A stretch of 64,000 nucleotides of DNA, from contig NZ_FOUZ01000004.1 of the NCBI RefSeq assembly GCF_900115015.1, forward strand, positions 124,001 to 188,000, given 5' to 3'. Source of the stretch: Algoriella xinjiangensis. GTDB taxonomy: Bacteria > Bacteroidota > Bacteroidia > Flavobacteriales > Weeksellaceae. The notes below the pieces were generated by a model. That model was not told the origin of the DNA. It was given only the letters and a program-made list of their open reading frames with translations, and did no database searches. Within the stretch, counting starts at the first letter, position 1. Each line of letters starts with the position of its first letter. This document shows, piece after piece, positions 8,813 to 17,573 of the stretch. The translations under genes and the position numbers were made by a program.

Positions 8813-9766
8813 TTATTTACCTTGTTGTTGAGCTGCTTGAGCTTGTATTTGCTCTTGTAATGCTTTAATTTGCTCTTCAGACATTCCTTGTCCACCTGCA
8901 CCTGGCTGACCTGCTGGAGCTGGTTGACCTTCTTTGATATCGATTAACTCTACTTCAAATTCTAATGCTTGGTTTGGTCCAATTTGTCCTCCAGGAGCTC
9001 CCATTTCACCGTAACCTAAGTTAGCAGGAATATAGAATTTGTATTTTGCACCTTTTGTCATTAATTGTAAACCTTCTGACCAACCTGGAATAACTTGGTT
9101 TAATGGAAATTCAACTCCACCTTTTGCTTCAGGGTTTTTGTCTGTACTATCAAAAACTTTACCTGTAGCTAATAATTTACCTGTATATTTTACTTTAACA
9201 ATGCTGTTAATGTTTGGTTTAACACCAGTTCCTTCTTTTTCTACAACATAAACTAAACCAGAAGCTGTAGTTTTAGCACCAGAAACTTTCTTTTTCTCAT
9301 CGATTAATTTCGTTGATTCGTCAGAATTTTTCTTTACTAATTTTTGTTGATTATTTTTAGCATATGTATCTAAAATACCCATACCAGCTTCTTGTGTAAT
9401 CAATAATTTTTTGTGTCTAACAACATCCATAATCCCTTGAACAATGATGTCTTTGTCCATTTGATCTAATTGTTGTTGATTGATTACAGTTTCTATTTGT
9501 TGACCAACTTGTTGACCAATCGCATAAGATTCTCTTCCATCTTTTCCAGATTTTAAGTAATCTCTGATCCCTTTTTCTAATTGATCATAATTGATACTGT
9601 CAGTTTCAACTAAACGCCCTCCAAGACCTTTGATTTGCTCACCAAGACCAGTACCAAATGCGTATGACGCCTTTTGATCGTCACTTTCTAATTTGTCTAC
9701 AGATTTTCCTTTGTTACAAGACGCTAACGACGCAACAACAAAAATCCCTAAAAGAACTTTTTTCAT
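8813..9766 (-). CDS. FKBP-type peptidyl-prolyl cis-trans isomerase lipoprotein
   Basis: The 317-residue protein begins with a lipoprotein signal and lipobox LASC with C17, so it is anchored in an envelope membrane. A helical FkpA/Mip-like dimerisation domain (about 30-150) precedes the FKBP domain (about 170-280), recognisable by VKVKYTGKL, VFDST, VIPGWSEGL and GYGEMGAPG. A low-complexity tail rich in Gln, Ala and Gly ends the protein. It should assist folding of envelope proteins. It is adjacent to dnaX but has a normal gap. Confidence 0.9.
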   Translation of the reverse strand: MKKVLLGIFVVASLASCNKGKSVDKLESDDQKASYAFGTGLGEQIKGLGGRLVETDSINYDQLEKGIRDYLKSGKDGRESYAIGQQVGQQIETVINQQQLDQMDKDIIVQGIMDVVRHKKLLITQEAGMGILDTYAKNNQQKLVKKNSDESTKLIDEKKKVSGAKTTASGLVYVVEKEGTGVKPNINSIVKVKYTGKLLATGKVFDSTDKNPEAKGGVEFPLNQVIPGWSEGLQLMTKGAKYKFYIPANLGYGEMGAPGGQIGPNQALEFEVELIDIKEGQPAPAGQPGAGGQGMSEEQIKALQEQIQAQAAQQQGK

Positions 9767-9807
9767 TATTTATAAAAATTTAGTGCAAGTTTAATAAGAA
9801 ACTTTCA

Positions 9808-10464
9808 TTATTCATACAAATCTAACCCAAATTCTTCTTTTAATTTTAATAAAAGTGGGTTTTTATCGGATAACTTCTGAAATTTATCCTTTTTAGATAG
9901 AATATGATTTTCTGCTTCCTTCTCTGATAACTTAATTTGAATCGTAAAATAATGATTTTTAAGCTGTGTTCGCAAACTATTTCTAATACGATCACGGTAA
10001 ACCTCAAACTCTTGCTCAGAAGAATGTGAACTAAACTCAAAAATAATTTCATTTTCGATAACTTCAAGATTTGTCGTCATCAAAGCATTATAAGACGGTA
10101 TATTGTGTTCGATTTTTAATCGATCCAAAAACTTTTGCCAACTTTCTTTTACTTGATCAAGATTAAAAACTTCGCGAGGTAAATCATTTCGCAAAATTTC
10201 TTCTTGAAACTCTTCTACCTTATTTCCTGGCAATGCCATTTTAAGACTAAAAGAGCCCGAACCGTTACTTTTTATTGGTTTAGAAGCGCGCGTATATTGC
10301 TTTACTTCTTCCTCTATAACCGCATTTCTGGCAACAGTTTGATTTGTATTTTGTTGATTATTTGTTTGAACAGCCTGATTTTGAACAATGTTTGGAACTA
10401 CTACATTCGAAACATTTTGTTGATCTGCTGTTAAATAGAATGTTGGTGGTACTATTCTATACTT
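9808..10464 (-). CDS. dnaX: C-terminal part of DNA polymerase III tau, in the -1 frame of dnaX
   Basis: From base 10464 down to the stop at 9808 the -1 frame relative to dnaX is open for 218 codons. It begins KYRIVPPTFYL, passes through an Asn/Gln/Val-rich linker, and ends in a charged alpha/beta domain (about the last 140 residues, from MALPGNKVEEF) typical of the tau C-terminus of Flavobacteriia. No start codon or leader suits an independent gene; the ATG at 10239 is internal to the linker-domain junction. A -1 shift at the A-run 10472-10463, or one extra A, joins it to the upstream frame as a protein of about 577 residues. Confidence 0.75.
   Translation of the reverse strand, partial: KYRIVPPTFYLTADQQNVSNVVVPNIVQNQAVQTNNQQNTNQTVARNAVIEEEVKQYTRASKPIKSNGSGSFSLKMALPGNKVEEFQEEILRNDLPREVFNLDQVKESWQKFLDRLKIEHNIPSYNALMTTNLEVIENEIIFEFSSHSSEQEFEVYRDRIRNSLRTQLKNHYFTIQIKLSEKEAENHILSKKDKFQKLSDKNPLLLKLKEEFGLDLYE
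10435..10460 (-). other. dnaX: Weak stem-loop just downstream of the dnaX slippery run
   Basis: On the minus strand ATAGAAT (10460-10454) and ATTCTAT (10441-10435) are perfect complements with a 12-base loop. The stem starts two bases after the A-run and contains the zero-frame stop codon. With a single G-C pair it is too weak to be a convincing pseudoknot-type stimulator. Confidence 0.4.
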
Positions 10465-11540
10465 TTTTTTTTAAGACCATTTTCATTCGCCGTTAAAGAA
10501 GCTAATTGCATCAACGCAATTTCTACTGTTAAACGTGGATTTTTACTAGCTTTATAATTTAAATCTGCTTCGTTACAAATTTCAATTGCTCCAAATAAAA
10601 ACGTCGCCGCACATTTTTGTGCATGTTCTAAATATTTTGCTTTTATACGTTCTCCAACTTCTAGTAAACTAACGGTATTCGCCGTTTTTGCCATTAACAA
10701 ATCACGGAAATGCGCGCCTAAACCAGAAATAAATAAATGTGCATCAAAACCTTTGTTCAAAATATCATTCAATTGTAACATCGCTTGCGGAATATCATTC
10801 TCTAAACAAGCGTCTGTCATTTTAAAATAATAATCGTAATCTAAAACATTTAGATTTTCGGCAACAGCAGTATATGTTAAATTTTTATTGGTAAAAGTTA
10901 CCATTCTGTCTAAGATAGACAACGAATCACGTAACGCACCATCAGCTTTTTGTGCGATTAAATGCAACGCATCATCTTCAAAAGTAACATGTTCTTTTTC
11001 GGCAACATTTTTCAAGTGACCTTTTATATCTTCGACACTAATGCGTTTGAAATCATAAATTTGACATCTTGAAAGAATTGTAGGAATAATTTTATGTTTT
11101 TCTGTAGTTGCCAATATAAAAATTGCATGCGCTGGCGGTTCTTCTAATGTCTTTAAAAAAGCATTAAAAGCCGCTGTAGACAACATATGCACCTCATCAA
11201 TAATATACACGCGGTATTTACCAATTTGAGGAACAATACGAACTTGATCAATCAAATTACGAATATCATCAACCGAATTATTTGACGCAGCATCTAACTC
11301 AAAAATGTTGAAAGCAAAATCTTGATCGCCATCTAATCCATTTTCTTCGTTAATTTTTCTTGCCAAAATTCGCGCACATGTCGTTTTACCAACACCTCTT
11401 GGTCCACAGAACAAAAGTGCTTGCGGCAATTGATTTGTTTTAATTGCCTGTTCTAATGTATTTGTAATCGAAGATTGTCCTACGACATCTTCAAAATCCA
11501 GTGGGCGGTATTTTCTGGCTGAAACAACAAAATTTTCCAT
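10452..11540 (-). CDS. dnaX: DNA polymerase III subunit gamma/tau, zero-frame product (gamma-like)
   Basis: DnaX is the clamp-loader ATPase of the replicative polymerase. The zero frame encodes 362 residues: Walker A GPRGVGKT at 46-53, ELDAASNNSVDD at 81-92, Walker B IIDEVHML at 113-120, sensor 1 LATTEKHK and the SRC arginine finger near 157-159. The cysteine module usually found between Walker A and B is absent. The frame ends KKKSIE just after ten A residues, before the linker and tau domain that continue in the -1 frame. Clamp-loader function should be complete in this short form; the polymerase- and helicase-binding tail needs a frame change. Confidence 0.9.
   Translation of the reverse strand: MENFVVSARKYRPLDFEDVVGQSSITNTLEQAIKTNQLPQALLFCGPRGVGKTTCARILARKINEENGLDGDQDFAFNIFELDAASNNSVDDIRNLIDQVRIVPQIGKYRVYIIDEVHMLSTAAFNAFLKTLEEPPAHAIFILATTEKHKIIPTILSRCQIYDFKRISVEDIKGHLKNVAEKEHVTFEDDALHLIAQKADGALRDSLSILDRMVTFTNKNLTYTAVAENLNVLDYDYYFKMTDACLENDIPQAMLQLNDILNKGFDAHLFISGLGAHFRDLLMAKTANTVSLLEVGERIKAKYLEHAQKCAATFLFGAIEICNEADLNYKASKNPRLTVEIALMQLASLTANENGLKKKSIE
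10463..10472 (-). other. dnaX: Run of ten A in dnaX: candidate slippage site
   Basis: On the coding strand CTT is followed by ten A and then GTATAG. Zero-frame codons are AAA AAA AAA AGT. Slipping back one base, or transcripts with 11 or 8 A, open the tau frame. The run contains A AAA AAA, similar to slippery heptamers, and is long enough for RNA polymerase slippage. A sequencing or assembly indel would look the same. Confidence 0.6.
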
Positions 11541-11548
11541 ACTAATGG

Positions 11549-11556
11549 CAAATATA
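11549..11556 (-). promoter_or_regulatory. -7 element TATATTTG for dnaX
   Basis: The element ends only 8 bases before the dnaX ATG, which implies a very short or absent 5' leader. Confidence 0.45.
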
Positions 11557-11638
11557 ATGGTTTTAATTTTTCTATAAAAAAAAGAAAGGATAAAGTAAAA
11601 TTAAATACTTTTCGTTAGATTCGTCCTTAAAGATTTAT

Positions 11639-11646
11639 TATTTTTG
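11639..11646 (+). promoter_or_regulatory. -7 element TATTTTTG for ftsK operon
   Basis: It matches TAnnTTTG and lies 23 bases before the ftsK ATG; it probably drives ftsK and the genes behind it through ribBA, because the gaps between them are 33, 3 and 9 bases. Confidence 0.5.
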
Positions 11647-11669
11647 CGATAATATACTCAACCTTACAA

Positions 11670-14213
11670 ATGGCTATAAAAAACACACAGGAAGTTCCTA
11701 AAACTCCCAAAAAACAAATCATAAAAACAATTGTCGGTATTATTTTTTTAGTACTCGGACTTTTATTATTTATTTCATTTATTTCTTATTTTTTTAATGG
11801 ATTAATTGACCAAAGTCAAATTACAGATTTATTAGATAAAAATGATCCTGCCGAAAATGTATTCGGAAAATTTGGAGCCTTACTTGGCGAAATTTTTATT
11901 TTACAAGGAATTGGTGTTGTCGCCTTTTTTATTCCGGTTTTCTTTATTCTTTTAGGAATTAAAATTGCTACAAATTGGAAAAAAATTAAACCTTTTACAA
12001 CGCTTTATCAAAGTATATTTTTTATGATTTGGTTGCCAGTTTTATTTGGTTGCATTTTTCCAGATCAACACATGCTTTGTGGTGTAATGGGTTTCGAAAT
12101 CAATGATTTTTTAAATAGTTTTATTGGTAAACTTGGTGTTATCTTGTTACTTATTGTTAGTTTGATTATTTATTGTGTGATTCATTTTAGAGTAACTTAT
12201 GAAACGTTACAAGAAAAAATGGAAGAACGCGCAAAGCAAAAAGAAATTGAACGAATAGAAAAAGAGCAAGAGCGTCTTAAGAAAGAACAAATTGAGCTAA
12301 GACAGCGTAAAGAGCAAGAAGAACAAGAAAAAATAAATAAATTTAATCAAGATGCAGAAACGCAACAAGAGAAAGATGCGTTAGAAGAATTAAACTTGAT
12401 TAAAGAAACTGAAGACAAAGCAATTCAATCTCATCGCATTAATCCTGATGAAGCTTTTAGCCAAAATTTCACAGTTAATCAACCAAAAGAGGAAGAACAA
12501 GTTGATGAAATGCCACTAAACATAACGACTTTAGTTGTTGATGAAATTGATGATAATGATGAAGTAGATTTTACACCAACTTACGAAGAAGAATTAGTTG
12601 ATGAACAAGAAAATACAGATTCTGCAAACGGTGTTGAGCTTAAAATTACTCAAATTGACGAAGAAGAAACTTTAGAGCAAACTTCTGCAAGATTGGTACA
12701 AGAGCAAGGCGAATACAATCAACGTTTAGATTTACCAAATTTTCAGTTTCCTCCTATTTCGATGTTAAAGAAATATGACACTGGAAATACGTTAATCGAT
12801 CAAAAAGAATTAGAAGTTAATAAAAATAGAATTATCGAAACCTTAAGAAATTATGGAATCGAGATTGCGTCTATTACAGCAACCATAGGGCCCACAGTTA
12901 CTTTATACGAAATTGTACCACAAGCAGGAGTGCGTATTTCTAAAATTAAAAACTTAGAAGACGATATAGCACTTAGTTTATCTGCGCTTGGTATTCGTAT
13001 TATTGCGCCAATTCCTGGTAAAGGAACAATTGGTATCGAGGTTCCGAATAGTAATCCTTCGATGGTTTCTATGCATTCAGTTATTGCTTCTCAAAAATTT
13101 CAAAATTCGGATATGGAATTGCCAATTGCTTTTGGTAAAACAATTACGAATGAAACTTTTATTGCTGATTTAGCAAAAATGCCTCACTTGTTGATGGCTG
13201 GTGCAACTGGACAAGGAAAATCTGTTGGATTAAATGCAATTATTACATCGTTACTTTATAAAAAACATCCATCCGAATTAAAATTTGTAATGGTCGATCC
13301 GAAGAAAGTAGAATTAACACTTTATTCGAAAATAGAACGTCATTATTTAGCGAAATTACCAGATGCCGAAGAAGCGATTATTACAGACAATGCGAAAGTT
13401 ATTAACACGTTAAATTCGCTTTGTATTGAAATGGATGATCGTTACGATTTATTAAAAAATGCATTTGTTCGTAATATAAAAGAATACAACGCGAAGTTTA
13501 AGGAACGAAAATTAAACCCAGAGCAAGGCCACAGATTTTTACCTTATATTGTATTGATTGTTGATGAATTTGCAGATTTAATCATGACTGCAGGAAAAGA
13601 AGTTGAATTGCCAATAGCGCGTTTGGCGCAATTAGCGCGTGCCGTTGGTATCCATTTAATTGTTGCAACTCAGCGTCCATCGGTTAATGTAATTACAGGA
13701 ACTATCAAAGCCAATTTCCCGGCTCGTGTTGCTTTTCGTGTAACGTCTAAAATCGATTCGAGAACAATTTTAGATTCTCCAGGTGCTGATCAACTTATTG
13801 GTAAAGGAGATATGTTATTTACAACCGGAAATGATTTGGTTCGTTTGCAATGTGCTTTTGTTGATACACCCGAAGTGGATAAAATTACCGAGTTTATTGG
13901 TGAGCAACGTGGTTATCCAGATGCGATGCATTTACCAGAATATGTTGGCGAAGAAAGTAATTCTAATTTAGATATTGATTTATCTGATCGCGATGTATTG
14001 TTTGAAGATGCAGCACGATTAATAGTTATTGCACAACAAGGTTCAGCATCATTATTACAACGAAAATTAAAATTAGGATATAACCGCGCTGGTCGATTAA
14101 TTGATCAATTAGAAGCTGCTGGTATTGTTGGACATTTTGAAGGAAGCAAAGCGCGTCAAGTATTAATACAAGACGAAATTAGTTTGGAACAGTTGTTGAA
14201 TAATTTGAATTAA
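11670..14213 (+). CDS. ftsK: DNA translocase FtsK
   Basis: FtsK pumps DNA at the division septum and helps chromosome dimer resolution. The 847 residues start with four membrane helices (within about 20-175), followed by a charged coiled linker rich in Glu/Lys/Gln (about 180-360). The motor has Walker A GATGQGKS at 511-518 and Walker B IVLIVDEFADL near 626-636. The C-terminal gamma winged helix (about 780-847) contains SASLLQRKLKLGYNRAGRL, the sequence that reads polar DNA motifs. It is divergent from dnaX and heads a run of closely spaced envelope genes. Confidence 0.95.
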   Translation: MAIKNTQEVPKTPKKQIIKTIVGIIFLVLGLLLFISFISYFFNGLIDQSQITDLLDKNDPAENVFGKFGALLGEIFILQGIGVVAFFIPVFFILLGIKIATNWKKIKPFTTLYQSIFFMIWLPVLFGCIFPDQHMLCGVMGFEINDFLNSFIGKLGVILLLIVSLIIYCVIHFRVTYETLQEKMEERAKQKEIERIEKEQERLKKEQIELRQRKEQEEQEKINKFNQDAETQQEKDALEELNLIKETEDKAIQSHRINPDEAFSQNFTVNQPKEEEQVDEMPLNITTLVVDEIDDNDEVDFTPTYEEELVDEQENTDSANGVELKITQIDEEETLEQTSARLVQEQGEYNQRLDLPNFQFPPISMLKKYDTGNTLIDQKELEVNKNRIIETLRNYGIEIASITATIGPTVTLYEIVPQAGVRISKIKNLEDDIALSLSALGIRIIAPIPGKGTIGIEVPNSNPSMVSMHSVIASQKFQNSDMELPIAFGKTITNETFIADLAKMPHLLMAGATGQGKSVGLNAIITSLLYKKHPSELKFVMVDPKKVELTLYSKIERHYLAKLPDAEEAIITDNAKVINTLNSLCIEMDDRYDLLKNAFVRNIKEYNAKFKERKLNPEQGHRFLPYIVLIVDEFADLIMTAGKEVELPIARLAQLARAVGIHLIVATQRPSVNVITGTIKANFPARVAFRVTSKIDSRTILDSPGADQLIGKGDMLFTTGNDLVRLQCAFVDTPEVDKITEFIGEQRGYPDAMHLPEYVGEESNSNLDIDLSDRDVLFEDAARLIVIAQQGSASLLQRKLKLGYNRAGRLIDQLEAAGIVGHFEGSKARQVLIQDEISLEQLLNNLN

Positions 14214-14246
14214 ATTTATTAAAAACAGAATAGAAAAATCAATTGT

Positions 14247-14876
14247 ATGAAAAAAATTATTTATACTTTCATACTCTTATTAGTAGGGGTTGGAACTTTA
14301 AATGCACAATCGGCAAAACAAATTTTAGACAAAGTTTATACAAAATATACAAACGCAAATTCATATTACATCAAGTTTGATTTTAATCATACAATAAACG
14401 GAAAATTGACAGCTCGTTCGGGAGAAGTTTATTCGATGAAACAAAAATTTAATTTGAATGTTGGCGATATCAATCAAATTTTTACAGGAAAAGAATTAAT
14501 CACTGTTTCTAAAGATGATAAAGAAGTGACAATTTCTGATGCATCAAACACAGATGATTTCTTAACACCAACAAAAGTTTTAAACACATATCGTTCGGGA
14601 TACAACTATGCTTTGGCGGATAAAATAAAAGTAGGAAACCAAACAATTCAACACATCAAATTAACTCCAACAGGTTCATCTAGTATGAAACATTGTATTT
14701 TGGGTGTTAATACTGCAAATAATCAAATTTACGATTACAAAGAAGTTGGTAAAAATGGAGAAACTACATCTATCATAGTAAAAGATTATCTTGAAAATTT
14801 ACTTATTCACAAAAGTTACTTTAACTTTGACCAAAAGAAATATAAGTCGCAAGGCTATATTATTACTCAATTATAA
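14247..14876 (+). CDS. LolA-like outer-membrane lipoprotein carrier
   Basis: The 209-residue protein has a signal peptide ending in TLNAQ at residue 20 or 21. Its mature part opens with SAKQILDKVYTKYTNANSYYIKF, characteristic of the LolA family, and continues as a strand-rich half-barrel. It should carry hydrophobic cargo, classically lipoproteins, across the periplasm. It sits between ftsK and an LptF/G permease with short gaps, an arrangement common in Flavobacteriia. Since several LolA paralogues exist in this group, I do not assign the gene symbol. Confidence 0.8.
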   Translation: MKKIIYTFILLLVGVGTLNAQSAKQILDKVYTKYTNANSYYIKFDFNHTINGKLTARSGEVYSMKQKFNLNVGDINQIFTGKELITVSKDDKEVTISDASNTDDFLTPTKVLNTYRSGYNYALADKIKVGNQTIQHIKLTPTGSSSMKHCILGVNTANNQIYDYKEVGKNGETTSIIVKDYLENLLIHKSYFNFDQKKYKSQGYIITQL

Positions 14877-14879
14877 TCA

Positions 14880-16340
14880 ATGTTAAAGAAGCTTGACTGG
14901 TATGTAATTAAGACCTTTTTGGGTCCGTTTATTTTCATTTTTAGTGTTCTATTTTTTATCTTTATCGTTCAATTCGCTTGGCAACAAATGGAAAAATTTG
15001 TTGGTAAAGGATTAGAGTGGTATACGATTGCAGAATTACTTTTCTATTTAGGTATCAACGTTGTTCAGTTAGTTTTACCGTTAACAATCCTTTTAGGATC
15101 TATTATGACGATGGGTGGATTGGGCGAACGCTACGAATTAGCTGCCATGAAAGCATCTGGAATTTCGTTAACACGAATTCTTGCACCACTATTTGGTTTA
15201 ATCATGTTAATGGCTGTCGGACTGTATTTTTTCGGAGACAAAATGATGCCTTTTTCGCAACAAAAAGCACGAACAATTTTTTATAATATTCTACAGACAA
15301 AACCTGCAATGAATATTAAAGAAGGTGTTTTTATTGAGTCTATTCCTGGCTTTCAGATGAAAATCAATAAAGTTTCGGGAGAAAATTCAGAAAAATTAGA
15401 AGATGTTTTTGTGCATCAAAATTCTCCTTTTGGCGAAAACACTATGACTATTTTATCTAAAAAAGGAAATCTTGCGCCAGATAAAAAAGATAATCGTTAC
15501 TTAAAAATGGAACTTTACGATGGTATTGCATATTCGGATAACATCAAAAATAAAAATCAGCAAGAACGTCTTCGTCAAGAAAATCAATACACAAAATTTG
15601 ATACTTTAAATTATTATATTGACATCTCTGACATTTTAAATTCAGGAAAAGATGAAGATCCAGGAGGTTCGTACAAATATTTGGACGGTAAAGGTCTTCG
15701 TCATTTGATTGATTCGTTAAACACCGATTATAAAAAATACTACAAAGAATTACAAAAAAATACATTTACACAGAACTATTATTTTGCCAATAAAACAAAA
15801 GAAGTTGACTCTGTAAAAACCAAAATGATTTTTGATTTAAAAGAATATAGTCCCGCTGATAAGGACAGAATTTTAAATCAAGCAGTACAAATGGTTAATC
15901 GTGACCAAGAAAATTTAAATTTTTCGCTACAAGAAATTGTTAACCGCGAAAAATTATATTCTAAAGTTAACATTCATTATCAACGTAACTTTTCGTACGC
16001 TGTTACATGTATTATTTTCTTTTTGATTGGCGCTCCGTTGGGTGCAATTGTTAAGAAAGGTGGAATTGGAATGCCCGTTATTATTTCGATTATTATTTTC
16101 GTTATTTATTTTATCATCAATTTTTCTGCGGAAAATATGGCGAAAAACGGTAATCTAGATCCTACAATAGCTGCTTGGGCGGCTAATATTATTGCCTTAC
16201 CATTCTCTTTACTTTTCTGTTATAAAGCAAATCAAGATTCGGAAATCTTTAATATTAGTGTTTACATCGATCCTATTGTAAAATTCTTTAGTAAATTAAA
16301 AAAGACAAACAAAAGCGGGGAGCATTCTCGTTATCAATAA
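14880..16340 (+). CDS. LptF/LptG-family permease (YjgP/YjgQ)
   Basis: The 486-residue inner-membrane protein belongs to the family that extracts lipopolysaccharide from the membrane with the LptB ATPase. Three hydrophobic segments lie within the first ~130 residues, with the conserved ERYELAAMKASGISL motif, then a large periplasmic beta-jellyroll region (about 135-370), then three more helices including FFLIGAPLGAIVKKGGIG. Which of LptF or LptG it represents cannot be decided here. It begins 4 bases after the LolA-like gene. Confidence 0.88.
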   Translation: MLKKLDWYVIKTFLGPFIFIFSVLFFIFIVQFAWQQMEKFVGKGLEWYTIAELLFYLGINVVQLVLPLTILLGSIMTMGGLGERYELAAMKASGISLTRILAPLFGLIMLMAVGLYFFGDKMMPFSQQKARTIFYNILQTKPAMNIKEGVFIESIPGFQMKINKVSGENSEKLEDVFVHQNSPFGENTMTILSKKGNLAPDKKDNRYLKMELYDGIAYSDNIKNKNQQERLRQENQYTKFDTLNYYIDISDILNSGKDEDPGGSYKYLDGKGLRHLIDSLNTDYKKYYKELQKNTFTQNYYFANKTKEVDSVKTKMIFDLKEYSPADKDRILNQAVQMVNRDQENLNFSLQEIVNREKLYSKVNIHYQRNFSYAVTCIIFFLIGAPLGAIVKKGGIGMPVIISIIIFVIYFIINFSAENMAKNGNLDPTIAAWAANIIALPFSLLFCYKANQDSEIFNISVYIDPIVKFFSKLKKTNKSGEHSRYQ

Positions 16341-16349
16341 ACAAATAAA

Positions 16350-17474
16350 ATGGAAAAAATATCATCTCAATTAAACACAATTTCAGAAGCTTTAGAAGAC
16401 CTAAAACAAGGAAAAGTTATCATTGTTGTTGACGATGAAGATCGTGAAAATGAAGGAGATTTCCTATGTATAGCCGAATTTGCAACGCCAGAAGTAATCA
16501 ATTTTATGGTTACACACGGACGCGGTTTAGTTTGTACACCACTTACACAACAAAGATGTAAAGCATTAGGTCTTGACTTAATGGTTGGACACAATACAGC
16601 GATTTACGAAACTAACTTTACCGTTTCTGTCGATTTACAAGGACACGGATGTACAACTGGTATTTCTGCTTCGGATAGATCAAAAACAATACAAGCTTTA
16701 ATCAATGAAGATACAAACCCAGATGATTTAGGTAAACCAGGACACATTTTTCCACTTATTTCGAAAGATGGTGGTGTTTTGGTGCGCATGGGACATACAG
16801 AAGCGGCTGTAGATTTGGCGCGCATGGCTGGTCATTATCCTGCGGGTTGTATTGTAGAAATTCTGAAAGAAGATGGCGAAATGGCTCGTCTTCCTGAATT
16901 ATTAGATATTGCCAAGAAATTTGATCTTAAAATTGTTTCTATTGAGGATTTAATCGCTTATCGATTAGAAAACGAATCTTTAGTAAAAAGAATTGAGCAA
17001 TTTCCTGCAAAAACTAAATATGGTGAGTACGAATTAGTAGCTTATCAACAAACCAATAACAGTCAAGTACATTTTGCGTTAACAAAAGGAAAATGGACAA
17101 AAGAAGATGTTGTTCCGGTTCGTGTAAAATCTACAAATAGTTATTACGATTTATTTAGCGCGTTGCAAAATGGCGAAACTCCTTTGTTAGAAAAAGCAAT
17201 GAATATTATTAATGAAGAAGGAAAAGGTGTTATTATTTTTATCAATAATATTCAGAATTCTGAATTAGTAGAACAAAAATTAGAGATTTTTAAAAGCTTT
17301 TCTGAAGGAAAATCTAAATCGGGTGTTTTACCTGCTGATGAAAAAGACCACGGAATTGGTTCTCAAATTATCAAAGATTTAGGTATTCAGAAAATGAATT
17401 TAATTACACGTAAACCAGAAGAACCACATACTACGCAATATGGTTTGGAGATTGTGAAATGTTCTCAATTATAA
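16350..17474 (+). CDS. ribB: RibBA-like: 3,4-dihydroxy-2-butanone-4-phosphate synthase with degenerate GTP cyclohydrolase II domain
   Basis: The 374-residue protein has an intact RibB domain (about 1-205): DDEDRENEGDFL at residues 28-39, the GRGLVC loop at 57-62 and GHTEAAVDLARMAG near 150. It makes the four-carbon riboflavin precursor from ribulose 5-phosphate. The C-terminal half is RibA-like (TKYGEYELVAY, PVRVKS, GSQIIKDLGI), but the zinc site that should follow PVRVKS, a CLTGD...C-x-C pattern, is replaced by TNSYYDLFSAL with no cysteine. GTP cyclohydrolase activity is therefore unlikely. It ends the ftsK-led gene run. Confidence 0.88.
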   Translation: MEKISSQLNTISEALEDLKQGKVIIVVDDEDRENEGDFLCIAEFATPEVINFMVTHGRGLVCTPLTQQRCKALGLDLMVGHNTAIYETNFTVSVDLQGHGCTTGISASDRSKTIQALINEDTNPDDLGKPGHIFPLISKDGGVLVRMGHTEAAVDLARMAGHYPAGCIVEILKEDGEMARLPELLDIAKKFDLKIVSIEDLIAYRLENESLVKRIEQFPAKTKYGEYELVAYQQTNNSQVHFALTKGKWTKEDVVPVRVKSTNSYYDLFSALQNGETPLLEKAMNIINEEGKGVIIFINNIQNSELVEQKLEIFKSFSEGKSKSGVLPADEKDHGIGSQIIKDLGIQKMNLITRKPEEPHTTQYGLEIVKCSQL

Positions 17475-17496
17475 AAAAATAAGATCTTTATATATA

Positions 17497-17535
17497 AAAT
17501 CCGTTCAAAAAATTTTGAACGGATTTTTTTATTTT
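17497..17535 (+). terminator. Hairpin terminator after ribBA
   Basis: The arms AAAATCCGTTCAAAA and TTTTGAACGGATTTT are perfect, with a T-run after them. Confidence 0.85.
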
Positions 17536-17573
17536 TAAATCAATTATATCGTATTTTTATTCAAATTGATAAT

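Noticed and set aside
9808-10239. Independent 143-residue gene downstream of dnaX
   Set aside because: The same frame is open up to the dnaX A-run, the ATG is internal, and the sequence matches a tau tail, so it is treated as part of dnaX.
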